From Mycolicibacterium chubuense NBB4 (GTDB lineage Bacteria > Actinomycetota > Actinomycetes > Mycobacteriales > Mycobacteriaceae), in contig NC_018027.1 in NCBI RefSeq assembly GCF_000266905.1, positions 5,022,001-5,086,000 of the forward strand: a stretch of DNA of 64,000 nucleotides, in the 5' to 3' direction. This document shows positions 28,618 through 36,976 of the stretch, piece after piece (position 1 is the stretch's first letter; each line of letters begins with the position of its first letter). The translations under genes were made by a program, and so were the position numbers. The notes beneath the pieces were generated by a model that was given only the letters and a program-made list of their open reading frames with translations, was not told the DNA's origin and made no database searches.

Positions 28618-29469
28618 ATGGCCGGCCCGCACGAACCTGTGGTCACCGGGGACGCGGTGGTCCTCGACATCCAGATCGCCCAGCTGCCGGTCCGCGCGCT
28701 CTCGGCGCTCATCGACGTGATCGTCGTGTTCATCGTCTACGTGCTCGGCGTGCTGCTGTGGGCGGTCACGCTGTCGCAGTTCGACACCGCGTTCTCCTCC
28801 GCGGTGATGATCGTCTTCACCGTGCTCGCGCTCGTGGGTTATCCGGTGATCTTCGAGACCGCCACCCGCGGCAGGACGCTGGGCAAGATGGCGATGGGCC
28901 TGCGAGTGGTCTCCGACGACGGCGGCCCCGAACGGTTCCGCCAGGCGCTGTTCCGCGCGCTGGCCGGTGTCATCGAGATCTGGATGCTGACCGGCGGCCC
29001 CGCCGTCATCTGCAGCCTGCTGTCGCCGAAGGGCAAGCGCATCGGCGACATCTTCGCCGGCACCGTCGTGATCAGCGAGCGGGCGCCGCGGATGGAGCCC
29101 CCTCCGCAGATGCCGCCGCAACTCGCGTCGTGGGCGTCGGCGCTGGAGTTGTCCGGACTCAGCCCCGACAGGGCCGAACTGGCGCGCCAATTCCTCTCGC
29201 GTGCGTCGCAGTTGCACCCTGAAGTGCGGGATCAGATGGGATACCGCATCACCGGCGAGGTGCTGGCGCAGATCTCCCCGCCGCCTCCGCCCGGCGCGCC
29301 GCCGCCGATGGTGCTCGCTGCGGTGCTGGCCGAGCGGCACCGCCGGGAACTGCTCCGCCTGCAGGTACCGGCGACCTCGCTGACCGGGCAAGCGACCGGG
29401 CCCGCCCCGTACCCGCCCGGCTGGCCGCCGCCACCACCGCCCGGGAGCGGGTTCACGCCGCCATCGTGA
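28618..29469 (+). CDS. RDD-family membrane protein (Rv3695-like)
   Basis: A 283-residue protein. The RDD domain starts at LPVRALSALIDVIVVF (the R...D signature) with helices near 22-45, 55-75 and 115-135, and TRGRTLGKMAMGLRV between them. A soluble helical region and a Pro/Gly-rich tail follow. RDD proteins are putative small transporters or membrane scaffolds. ATG 28618 is chosen over GTG 28609 because of the leaderless -10 box. It overlaps the convergent DUF1772 gene by 17 bp. Confidence 0.75.
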   Translation: MAGPHEPVVTGDAVVLDIQIAQLPVRALSALIDVIVVFIVYVLGVLLWAVTLSQFDTAFSSAVMIVFTVLALVGYPVIFETATRGRTLGKMAMGLRVVSDDGGPERFRQALFRALAGVIEIWMLTGGPAVICSLLSPKGKRIGDIFAGTVVISERAPRMEPPPQMPPQLASWASALELSGLSPDRAELARQFLSRASQLHPEVRDQMGYRITGEVLAQISPPPPPGAPPPMVLAAVLAERHRRELLRLQVPATSLTGQATGPAPYPPGWPPPPPPGSGFTPPS

Positions 29470-29959
29470 CCCGGTGGGCGACGTCTGCCCGCTGGACCGC
29501 ACCCACGGTCAGCAGCGCGGCGGCCGCCAGGCTGCTCACGGTCCGGACGTGATTCCACCGGGTCCACGCATCCAGGTAGGAGTTCCACGCCGGCGCCGAC
29601 ACCGGGCCGGCGTCGAGCCGGTCGTTGAGCGGCACGTTGAACGCCACGGTGACGATCGCGCCGACGACGCCGCAGACCGCCCCCGCCAGAAGCCAGGCGC
29701 TGCCGGGGGTGTGCCAGCGCAGCCCGGCCAGCACCCCGACCGCGACCGCCAGCACCGCGGCGCCGAAGTAGACGATCAGGAACAGTGCATTCGACTCGGC
29801 CTCGGCGTTGATGCCGCGCATGGCGCTGATCGCGTCCAGCGGTCCGACGCGGTCGAGGCCGCGCATGACAAACGTCGAGAACACGAACATCATGCCGCCG
29901 GCGACGGCGCTCGCGAGAGCGGCGACGGTGGACAGCACGGTGAGGGAGTGGTCGGTCAT
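29453..29959 (-). CDS. DUF1772-type four-helix membrane protein
   Basis: A 168-residue protein with four membrane helices and the pattern GGMMFVFSTFVMRGLD, AISAMRGIN and VAFNVPLNDRLD typical of DUF1772 (anthrone-oxygenase-like) proteins, whose activity is mostly untested. The start MTDHSLTVL at 29959 is preceded by GAGG. It diverges from an AraC regulator 92 bp away, which may control it. Confidence 0.7.
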   Translation of the reverse strand: MTDHSLTVLSTVAALASAVAGGMMFVFSTFVMRGLDRVGPLDAISAMRGINAEAESNALFLIVYFGAAVLAVAVGVLAGLRWHTPGSAWLLAGAVCGVVGAIVTVAFNVPLNDRLDAGPVSAPAWNSYLDAWTRWNHVRTVSSLAAAALLTVGAVQRADVAHRVTMAA

Positions 29960-30039
29960 GCCTCGAGTCAACGACGCCGATCCCAGACGATCCATAGCCG
30001 AAAGCACCGAAGACATTATCGATCGTCTCGACCCCGGTC

Positions 30040-30045
30040 TACGAT
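30040..30045 (+). promoter_or_regulatory. Leaderless -10 box of the AraC gene
   Basis: TACGAT ends 6 nt before the ATG at 30052. Upstream, ATTATCGATCGTCTCG holds a short ATCGAT/CGATCG dyad that could be an operator shared with the divergent DUF1772 gene. Confidence 0.45.
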
Positions 30046-30051
30046 CCGGGG

Positions 30052-30987
30052 ATGGACGCGGTGACCGGACTCCTCGACGGTGTCCGCGCGCGGGGTGCGT
30101 TCGTGCTGCGGATGATGCTGGACCCCCCGTGGTCGATGAGCATCCGCGACGAGGCGCCGCTCACGGTGATCTGCCAGACCCACGGGCGCGCGGCCGTCGT
30201 GGCGGCCGGCGGCGCGATCAGCCGGCTCGAACCCGGCGACGTCGCGCTCGCTCGCGGTGCCGACCCCTACGTCTACGCCGACGACCCCGCGACCCCGCCC
30301 ATGGTCGTCATTCACCCCGGTCAGCGGTGTACGACGGTGTCCGGCGAGGACCTGAGGTTCGAGATGGCGCTGGGGGTACGTACCTGGGGCAACAGCCCCG
30401 CAGGCCGGACCCGGTCGGTCATCGGCGCCTACGAGGGGCGCAGCGACGTCAGCGCCCGCCTGCTCGATGCACTCCCGGCTGTGGCGGTGCTGCGCGCCGG
30501 GGACTGGGACTCGCACCTGGTCGGTCTGCTGTCGCAGGAGGCCGGCCGCGACGGGCCGGGGCAGGAGGCCTTTCTCGACCGGCTGCTCGACCTGCTGCTC
30601 ATCGCCGCGCTGCGGGCGTGGTTCGACCGCGACGCGCACGCACCGACCTGGTGGCGGGCCGAGCACGATCCGCTGGTGGGCCCGGCGCTCAAGCTGATGT
30701 ATCACCACCCCGCGCATCGCTGGACGGTCGCCGACCTGGCCGGGGCCGTGGGCTGTTCGCGCGCGGTCTTCGCACGCCGGTTCGCCGACCTCGTCGGTGA
30801 GCCGCCGATCGCGTTCCTGACCGGCTGGCGACTGGCGCTGGCCGCCGACCTGCTCCGGTCCGGGGCGACCGTCGGGGCGGTCGCCCGCCAGGTCGGGTAC
30901 GGCAGTCCGTTCGCGCTGAGCACCGCGTTCAAGCGGGCGTACGGGGTGAGTCCGAACGCCCACCGTCAGGTCGGCGCGGCCTGCTGA
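30052..30987 (+). CDS. AraC-family regulator with cupin-type sensor domain
   Basis: A 311-residue regulator. The N-terminal part (about 1-170) is a cupin_6-like sensor (LTVICQTHGRAAVV, ISRLEPGDVALARG). The C-terminal AraC domain has two helix-turn-helix units: WTVADLAGAVGCSRAVFARR and AVARQVGYGSPFALSTAFKR. The ligand is unknown. Probable targets are the divergent DUF1772 gene and itself. It overlaps the convergent antiporter gene by 22 bp. Confidence 0.8.
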   Translation: MDAVTGLLDGVRARGAFVLRMMLDPPWSMSIRDEAPLTVICQTHGRAAVVAAGGAISRLEPGDVALARGADPYVYADDPATPPMVVIHPGQRCTTVSGEDLRFEMALGVRTWGNSPAGRTRSVIGAYEGRSDVSARLLDALPAVAVLRAGDWDSHLVGLLSQEAGRDGPGQEAFLDRLLDLLLIAALRAWFDRDAHAPTWWRAEHDPLVGPALKLMYHHPAHRWTVADLAGAVGCSRAVFARRFADLVGEPPIAFLTGWRLALAADLLRSGATVGAVARQVGYGSPFALSTAFKRAYGVSPNAHRQVGAAC

Positions 30988-32120
30988 CGCCGTCGCAGCA
31001 CCGCGGCGGCGACCGCTGCGGCGACAACGGTGACCAGCGCCCCCAGGATCAGCGCAGCGGGTTCCCCCGCGGTGAGGATCTTCCGGTCACTGCCCAGCGT
31101 CGCCGCGGCCACGGGCACACCGAGCTGCGCGGCGGAGAGCACAGCGAGCGGTACCGGCTGGCCCAGCATGCGGCCGGCCGTGTGCGCGAGCACGGCGCCG
31201 AGACCCAGCGCCACGCCGAGCGCGATGAGCTTCGGGTTCGTTCCGAGTGCCCCGATGTTCAGCGACGCGCCGAGCCACACGAAGAACAGCGGGCCGAAGA
31301 AGCCCTCGGTGACGCCGAAGAGCTGCCGGGCGAGCCGGCGAGGCTGGCCGACGGCCGCGACGACGAGCCCCAGCGCGAAGCCCGCCAGCATGATCGAGAT
31401 CCGCGTGGTGACCGCCAGGGCACACAGCGCGAACAGCAGCATCAGGCTGACCCGCAGTTCCAGCGCGACGCGGTACCGCTCCGTGAACCGGTGCGCGCGG
31501 CGGCGCCAGCCCCGCCGGTCGGCCACGCGCAGCAGGCCGTACACCACTGCGGCGCAACCGAAGACGGCGAGCACCCCGAGCGAGGCCCGGCCCGCCTGAG
31601 ACGGGGCGATCGCCAACGGCAGCAACACGATCGCGGCGGTGTCCGCGATCGCGATCTGTGCAGTCACCGACAGCACCGGTGGGCCGGTCAGCCCGAGCGA
31701 ATCGATCACCGGCAGGGCCAGCGCGGCCGACGACGACGCCATCAGCACCGCGTACAGCAACGCGTGCCCGGTGCCGAAGACCTGTGCCAGCACCACTGCG
31801 AGGACAGCGGCGCCCAGCCCCGCGAGCACCGCGCGCACTGCCGCCGCGGGCAGCGCGGTCCGCAGTGACGCGTCGCGGACGGGCACGTGGGTGCCGGCGA
31901 CGAACATCACCAGCGCGAAGCCGATGTCGGCCAGCAGCGTGAAGACCGGGTCGGTGTGGTCCACGATGCGCAAACCGGAACTACCGAATGCGATCCCGGC
32001 GGCGAGTTCGCCGATCACGGCCGGGATGCCGAATCGCCCGACGGACGCGATCAGCGGCCCCGCCATCCCGATGACCACGATGAGTGCCAGCGTGGCGAAT
32101 CCGAATCCGCTCACCGCCAT
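30966..32120 (-). CDS. CPA2-type cation:proton antiporter
   Basis: A 384-residue membrane protein with about 12 helices and the Na+/H+ exchanger fold (IGELAAGIAFGSSGLRIVD, ADIGFALVMFVAGTHV, AQIAIADTAAIVLLPLA). There is no C-terminal TrkA-N domain, so it lacks the usual nucleotide gate. The exchanged cation is unknown. It lies 15 bp after the carotenoid-oxygenase gene on the same strand and is probably co-transcribed. Confidence 0.75.
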   Translation of the reverse strand: MAVSGFGFATLALIVVIGMAGPLIASVGRFGIPAVIGELAAGIAFGSSGLRIVDHTDPVFTLLADIGFALVMFVAGTHVPVRDASLRTALPAAAVRAVLAGLGAAVLAVVLAQVFGTGHALLYAVLMASSSAALALPVIDSLGLTGPPVLSVTAQIAIADTAAIVLLPLAIAPSQAGRASLGVLAVFGCAAVVYGLLRVADRRGWRRRAHRFTERYRVALELRVSLMLLFALCALAVTTRISIMLAGFALGLVVAAVGQPRRLARQLFGVTEGFFGPLFFVWLGASLNIGALGTNPKLIALGVALGLGAVLAHTAGRMLGQPVPLAVLSAAQLGVPVAAATLGSDRKILTAGEPAALILGALVTVVAAAVAAAVLRRRQQAAPT

Positions 32121-32135
32121 GGCAGCACAGATTAC

Positions 32136-33473
32136 TCAGCCGGCGATCCAGTTCCCGTGGAATCCGTACGGAACACGCTGCGGTAGCGCGATTCTCGCGA
32201 CCGGCGGCGCCGAGAACTCGGAGGCGTCGATGATGACCAGGTCGCTGCCGTCCCGAACCGGGTCGTACACGTAGGCGAGATACCACCCGCTGCTCTCATC
32301 GGCGGGGCCGGAGTCCGAGGGAACGAAGACGGCCTCGCCGGGGCCTCCGGGCGCATCCGGGGTACCGAACCGGTGCTCGACGGCCTCACCCGAGCGCAGG
32401 TCGTGTCTGACCAATCTGTCGTCGCCGACCGACACGCTGTAGCGCGCCGGCAGCGTCGCCCGCCGGTCATCGATGCGGGGGAACTCGACCGTCCGGTCGT
32501 CGAGCTGCCTTTCGGTGACGGCGCCGGTCCCGAGATCCAGCGTCCAGCTCCACATGACGCTGTCGCCCCCGGAATTGCTGTCACCCCTCCATAATTCGGG
32601 ATAGCGCACCGCTTCGACGGTGAGCACCCGGCCGTCGTCGTGGGCATTGACGACGTGGAACACGTAGCACGGGTCGATGTCGAACCAACGGACCTCCCCG
32701 AAGGCGTCGTCGCGTCGCAGCACTCCGAAGCGGGCGCCGTAGGAGTCGCTCCACCGGAAGGGCATGCCACCGCCGCCCATCGCGGTCTCGAGGTCGAACA
32801 CCACCGGAAGGTCCATGAAGACGACGTAGTTCGCGGTCAGCGCGAAGTCGTGCATCATCGTCATCCCCGGCACGTCGAGCGGTCGGTTGACGGTCAGCGT
32901 GCCGTCGGCGTCGGCGCGGTGGTAGGTGACGTACGGGGCGAACAGACTGCCGTAGCCGAAGAAGTGCATCTCGCCGGTGGTGGGGCAGATCTTGGGGTGC
33001 GCGGTCATCGAATCGACGAGCTCGCCGTCGAAATCGTAGGCGCCGACCGTTTCCAGATCGTTGGTGATCTCGTAGGGCAGCGACGATTCGACGAGCGCCA
33101 GCGTCCTGCCCGCGTGGTTGACGACGTGGGTGTTGGCCACGCTGGCGCGCAGGTTGCGGGTGCCGTCGTCGTTGTAGAGCGGGAACGGGTCGACGAAGCT
33201 GTCGGTGCGCACCCAGCGGTTGCGGTACCACGCGGCCCGCCCGCCTTCCAGACGGACGCCGTGGATCATCCCGTCGCCGGTGAACCAGTGCCCGGCCGCG
33301 GCACGCGGGTTCGGGCCGTTGCGCAGGTACCAGCCCTCGATCTCGGGCGGGATGGCGCCCTCGACGGGCAGGTCGAACTCGGTCAGCTCGTCGGCGACGG
33401 GGGCGTAGTTGCCGGTGCGGAAGAAGGCTTCGGCGTCGGCGGAGTCGCCCTGCTCGGTCTCCATCTCGGTCAT
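32136..33473 (-). CDS. Carotenoid cleavage oxygenase family protein
   Basis: A 445-residue seven-bladed propeller enzyme with non-heme Fe(II). The four iron-binding histidines are visible in TAHPKICP, MTMMHDFAL, YVFHVVNAH and YGFHGNWI. NGPNPR near the start and GDGMIHGVRLE are further family marks. It would cleave a carotenoid, apocarotenoid or stilbene-like double bond with O2. No carotenoid synthesis gene is in the window. Start ATG 33473 (MTEMETEQG); a 15-bp palindrome lies 10 bp upstream. Leads an operon with the antiporter. Confidence 0.85.
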   Translation of the reverse strand: MTEMETEQGDSADAEAFFRTGNYAPVADELTEFDLPVEGAIPPEIEGWYLRNGPNPRAAAGHWFTGDGMIHGVRLEGGRAAWYRNRWVRTDSFVDPFPLYNDDGTRNLRASVANTHVVNHAGRTLALVESSLPYEITNDLETVGAYDFDGELVDSMTAHPKICPTTGEMHFFGYGSLFAPYVTYHRADADGTLTVNRPLDVPGMTMMHDFALTANYVVFMDLPVVFDLETAMGGGGMPFRWSDSYGARFGVLRRDDAFGEVRWFDIDPCYVFHVVNAHDDGRVLTVEAVRYPELWRGDSNSGGDSVMWSWTLDLGTGAVTERQLDDRTVEFPRIDDRRATLPARYSVSVGDDRLVRHDLRSGEAVEHRFGTPDAPGGPGEAVFVPSDSGPADESSGWYLAYVYDPVRDGSDLVIIDASEFSAPPVARIALPQRVPYGFHGNWIAG

Positions 33474-33483
33474 GCCGTCAACC

Positions 33484-33498
33484 GTCACATCCTGTGAC
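33484..33498. promoter_or_regulatory. Palindromic operator candidate before the carotenoid oxygenase gene
   Basis: GTCACA-TCC-TGTGAC is a perfect 6-bp inverted repeat, 10 bp upstream of the start codon, where a repressor would block transcription. It is not a CRP site (the halves are inverted relative to TGTGA-N6-TCACA). Confidence 0.45.
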
Positions 33499-33582
33499 CG
33501 GCATGCCAAGAGCAGGCCGCCGATCGTCAGAAACACGCACGTGTCGCCATCAGATCACGGGCCGCTCCGGAATATCCGTTGC

Positions 33583-33606
33583 ATCGCGATAGTTCTCGAT
33601 ATATCG
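33583..33606. promoter_or_regulatory. Probable autoregulatory site of the PadR gene
   Basis: ATCGCGAT (33583-33590) and CGATATATCG (33597-33606) are two perfect palindromes, followed by CGTATCG. AT-rich ATCG/CGAT dyads like these are typical just upstream of PadR/YqjI-type genes. The PadR start is 53 bp downstream. Confidence 0.45.
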
Positions 33607-33658
33607 TCAACGTATCGCAACGCACTCGGCGTTTGCTCCCGACCGTGAGGAAACCACG

Positions 33659-34357
33659 ATGAACACCCCATTCACACCACCACCAGGACCCTTCGGCGGC
33701 CATCCCGGCCCGGGCTTCGGCTTCGGTTTCAGCCCCCAGGACCGGCGCGCCCTGCACGAACGGCGCCGCCAGGCCCGTCGCGACTTCCGCGAGCACGTCC
33801 GCGAGCACCGCGGCGACGCCGGCTTCGGACCCGGCTTCGGCCCAGGTTTCGGGCCCGGCTTCGGGTTCGGTTTCGGCCCCGGCGGGCGCGGGCGGCGCGG
33901 CGGACCCCGCGGCGCCGCCCGCGGCAAGCGTGGCGACGTGCGCGCGGCGATCCTCACGCTGCTGACCGAACGGCCGATGCACGGCTACGAGATGATCCAG
34001 GAGATCGACGAACGCAGCCAGCAGCTGTGGAAGCCCAGCCCCGGCTCGGTGTACCCCACCCTGCAGCTGCTCGTCGACGAAGGTCTGCTGGTCGGCACCG
34101 AGACCGAGGGCAGCAAGAAGCTGTTCGAACTCACCGAGGAGGGCCGTGCGGCCGCCGAGAAGATCGAGACGGCGCCGTGGGACGAGATCACCGAAGGGGC
34201 CGACCCCGGCGCGATGGGCCTCCGCAGTGCCGTCGGCCAGCTGATGGGCGCTGTCGCGCAGTCCGCGCATGCGGCCACCGCCGAGCAGCAGCAGCGCATC
34301 GTCGAGATCGTCAACAACGCCCGCCGCGAGATCTACCACGTGCTCGGAGAGGACTGA
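33659..34357 (+). CDS. PadR-family (YqjI-like) regulator with Gly-Phe-rich N-terminus
   Basis: A 232-residue repressor. The first 90 residues are low complexity (GFGPGFGPG repeats, then RGRRGGPRGAARGKRGD) and probably flexible. The PadR winged helix begins at VRAAILTLLTERPMHGYEMI and includes PSPGSVYPTLQLLVDEGLL and GSKKLFELTEEGR. The C-terminal helices form the dimer. YqjI-like proteins can respond to metals, but no His/Cys metal cluster is seen here. GAGG lies 8 nt before the ATG. Confidence 0.82.
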   Translation: MNTPFTPPPGPFGGHPGPGFGFGFSPQDRRALHERRRQARRDFREHVREHRGDAGFGPGFGPGFGPGFGFGFGPGGRGRRGGPRGAARGKRGDVRAAILTLLTERPMHGYEMIQEIDERSQQLWKPSPGSVYPTLQLLVDEGLLVGTETEGSKKLFELTEEGRAAAEKIETAPWDEITEGADPGAMGLRSAVGQLMGAVAQSAHAATAEQQQRIVEIVNNARREIYHVLGED

Positions 34358-34366
34358 CCTGAGCGA

Positions 34367-34411
34367 ATCCGGCGCGGTTTCGCACCCTGACGGGACGAAA
34401 TCGCGCCGGAT
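34367..34411. terminator. Long intergenic hairpin after padR
   Basis: ATCCGGCGCGGTTTCG and CGAAATCGCGCCGGAT form a 16-bp stem with one mismatch around a 13-nt loop. It lies between two co-directional genes, 10 bp after the padR stop, and has no T-tract. Probable terminator-like palindrome. Confidence 0.6.
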
Positions 34412-34428
34412 GTGTGTATGTACTCAAC

Positions 34429-35307
34429 ATGGACAGTTTCACGCTCGGAACCCACACCGTCGGCCGCGTCGGATTCGGCGCCATGCAACTCCCCGGCCCC
34501 GGCGTCTTCGGCCCGCCCCGCGATCGCGATCAAGCGCTCGCTGTCCTGCGGCGTGCCGTCGAGCTGGGCATCAACCACATCGACACCGCGCAGTTCTACG
34601 GTCCCGACGTCGCCAACCAACTCATCCGCGAGGCGCTGCACCCCTATCCCGGCGACCTGGCACTGGTCAGCAAGGTGGGCGCGCGGCGCGACGACCAGGG
34701 CAACTGGACCCCCGCGCAGCAACCCGACGAACTGCGGGCCGACATCGAGCAGAACCTCGCCACGCTGGGCGTGGACCGGATCGCGGCGGTCAACCTGCGC
34801 ATCCACTCGGGCGACCCCAGCAGCGTCGGCCCCGTCGACCGCGAACTGTTCGGCCGCCAGCTCGACGCGATGACCGCAGCACGTGACGAGGGCCTGATCG
34901 AGGGAATCGGCCTCAGCAGCATCGGCATCGATCACCTGCGCATCGCGCTGGACCGCACCGAGATCGCCTGCGTGCAGAACGCGTACAACCTCGTCGACCG
35001 GTCCTCCCAACCGGTACTGGACCTGTGCACCGACCGCGGCATCGCGTTCGTCCCGTTCTTTCCGCTCGGCTCGGCGTTCACCGCGGACAACCCCGTGCTC
35101 GGGCACCCGGCCGTCCGCAGCGAGGCGGAGAAGCTCGGCCGCACCCCGGCGCAGATCGCGCTCGCGTGGACGCTGTCGGTGGCACCCAACGTCCTGCTGA
35201 TCCCCGGCACATCGTCGGTGGCCCACCTCGAGGAGAACACGGCCGTCGCCGACATCGAGCTGGACCGGGAGACCAAGACCGCGCTCGACTCGGCGATTTC
35301 GGCTTGA
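34429..35307 (+). CDS. Aldo/keto reductase
   Basis: A 292-residue TIM-barrel oxidoreductase. The catalytic tetrad region is visible: Asp and Tyr in HIDTAQFYG, Lys in ALVSKVG and the histidine position in LRIHSG. The NADPH-binding end has IPGTSSVAHLEENTAV. The Tyr/Asp arrangement fits a yajO/YghZ-like reductase of aldehydes; the substrate is unknown. ATG 34429 (MDSFTLG) is preferred; GTG 34414 in frame would add five residues and lies next to the hairpin. Confidence 0.8.
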   Translation: MDSFTLGTHTVGRVGFGAMQLPGPGVFGPPRDRDQALAVLRRAVELGINHIDTAQFYGPDVANQLIREALHPYPGDLALVSKVGARRDDQGNWTPAQQPDELRADIEQNLATLGVDRIAAVNLRIHSGDPSSVGPVDRELFGRQLDAMTAARDEGLIEGIGLSSIGIDHLRIALDRTEIACVQNAYNLVDRSSQPVLDLCTDRGIAFVPFFPLGSAFTADNPVLGHPAVRSEAEKLGRTPAQIALAWTLSVAPNVLLIPGTSSVAHLEENTAVADIELDRETKTALDSAISA

Positions 35308-35321
35308 GGAGTCGGCCCACG

Positions 35322-35327
35322 TAAAAT
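35322..35327 (+). promoter_or_regulatory. -10 box of prfC
   Basis: TAAAAT ends 10 nt before the ATG at 35338, giving a transcript with at most a 3-4 nt leader and no Shine-Dalgarno. Confidence 0.45.
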
Positions 35328-35337
35328 CGGCTGCACA

Positions 35338-36957
35338 ATGACGATTTCCACGGCCGCGCCTCGAACCGACCGGGTGTCCGCCGAGGCGCGACGCCGCAGG
35401 ACCTTCGCAGTCATCAGCCACCCCGACGCCGGCAAGTCCACCCTCACCGAGGCCCTGGTACTGCACGCCAAGGCGATCACCGAAGCCGGTGCCATCCACG
35501 GCAAGGCCGGCCGGCGGTCCACCGTGTCGGACTGGATGGAGATGGAGAAGGCCCGCGGCATCTCCATCACGTCGACGGCCCTGCAGTTCCCGTACACGAC
35601 GCAGACCGGGAACAGCTGCGTGATCAACCTGCTCGACACCCCCGGTCACGCGGACTTCTCCGAGGACACCTACCGGGTGCTCACCGCCGTCGACTGCGCC
35701 GTGATGCTCATCGACGCGGCCAAGGGCCTCGAACCGCAGACGCTGAAGCTCTTCCAGGTGTGCCGGCACCGCAGCATCCCCATCATCACCGTGATCAACA
35801 AGTGGGACCGGCCCGGCCGCCACGCGCTGGAGTTGATGGACGAGATCCACGACCGCATTCAGCTGCAGACCACGCCGCTGACGTGGCCGGTCGGTATTGC
35901 GGGCGACTTCAAGGGCGTCCTCGACCGGCGCAGCGGCACGTTCATCCGGTTCACCCGCACCGCGGGCGGGGCCACCGCCGCGCCCGAGGAGCACATCGAC
36001 GCCTCGCGCGCCCACGACGCCGCCGGCGCCGACTGGGACAACGCGATCGAGGAGTCCGAACTGCTGTCCGCCGACGGCGCCGACTTCGACCGGGACTCGT
36101 TCCTGCGGTGCACGTCGACGCCGGTGCTGTTCACCTCGGCCGCGCTCAACTTCGGGGTCAACCAACTCCTCGAGGTCCTCGCCGAACTGGCTCCGTCGCC
36201 GAGCGGGCAACTCGACGTCGACGGCAATCTCCGCGAGGCGACCGCGCCGTTCTCCGCCTTCGTCTTCAAGGTCCAGGCGGGCATGGACTCGGCCCATCGC
36301 GACCGCATCGCATATGCCCGGGTGTGCTCGGGCACCTTCGAGCGCGGGGACGTCCTCACCCACGCCGCCACCGGCAAGCCGTTCGTCACCAAATACGCGC
36401 AGTCGGTCTTCGGCCAGCAGCGCTCGACCCTGGACACCGCGTGGCCCGGGGACGTCATCGGACTGGCCAACGCCGCCGCACTGCGTCCGGGCGACACGCT
36501 GTACTCCGAGGTCGCCGTGCAGTTCCCGCCGATCCCGAGCTTCTCCCCCGAGCATTTCTCCGTCGCCCGCAATACCGATCCCAGCAAGCACAAGCAGTTC
36601 CGCAAAGGGATCGAGCAACTCGACCAGGAAGGCGTCGTACAGGTGCTGCGCTCGGATCGGCGCGGCGACCAGGCGCCCGTTCTCGCCGCCGTCGGGCCCA
36701 TGCAGTTCGAGGTCGCCGCGCACCGGATGGCGACGGAGTTCGGTGCGCCGATCTCGCTCGAATCGCTCCCGTACACGGTGGCCCGCATCTGCGACGCCGC
36801 CGACGCTCCCACTTTGCAGAAGCTGGCCTCGGTGGAGGTCTTCACCCGCACCGACGGCGTGATGCTGGCGGTGTTCTCCACGAAGTGGCGGCTGGAGAAC
36901 GTCGCTCGGGAGAACCCGACCGTGACGCTGCGGTCACTGGTCGCCGCGGGCGACTAG
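35338..36957 (+). CDS. prfC: Peptide chain release factor 3 (RF3)
   Basis: A 539-residue translational GTPase that recycles RF1/RF2 after peptide release. G1 SHPDAGKSTLTE, G2 GISITSTALQFPY, G3 DTPGHADFSED and G4 NKWDRPGR are all present, and length and domain order match RF3 rather than EF-G. RF3 is patchily distributed; to my knowledge M. tuberculosis lacks it, so its place between an aldo/keto reductase and glpK is an addition to the shared gene order. Codon use looks like that of the neighbours. Confidence 0.9.
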   Translation: MTISTAAPRTDRVSAEARRRRTFAVISHPDAGKSTLTEALVLHAKAITEAGAIHGKAGRRSTVSDWMEMEKARGISITSTALQFPYTTQTGNSCVINLLDTPGHADFSEDTYRVLTAVDCAVMLIDAAKGLEPQTLKLFQVCRHRSIPIITVINKWDRPGRHALELMDEIHDRIQLQTTPLTWPVGIAGDFKGVLDRRSGTFIRFTRTAGGATAAPEEHIDASRAHDAAGADWDNAIEESELLSADGADFDRDSFLRCTSTPVLFTSAALNFGVNQLLEVLAELAPSPSGQLDVDGNLREATAPFSAFVFKVQAGMDSAHRDRIAYARVCSGTFERGDVLTHAATGKPFVTKYAQSVFGQQRSTLDTAWPGDVIGLANAAALRPGDTLYSEVAVQFPPIPSFSPEHFSVARNTDPSKHKQFRKGIEQLDQEGVVQVLRSDRRGDQAPVLAAVGPMQFEVAAHRMATEFGAPISLESLPYTVARICDAADAPTLQKLASVEVFTRTDGVMLAVFSTKWRLENVARENPTVTLRSLVAAGD

Positions 36958-36976
36958 AGCCGCCGCCGGTCGCCGG

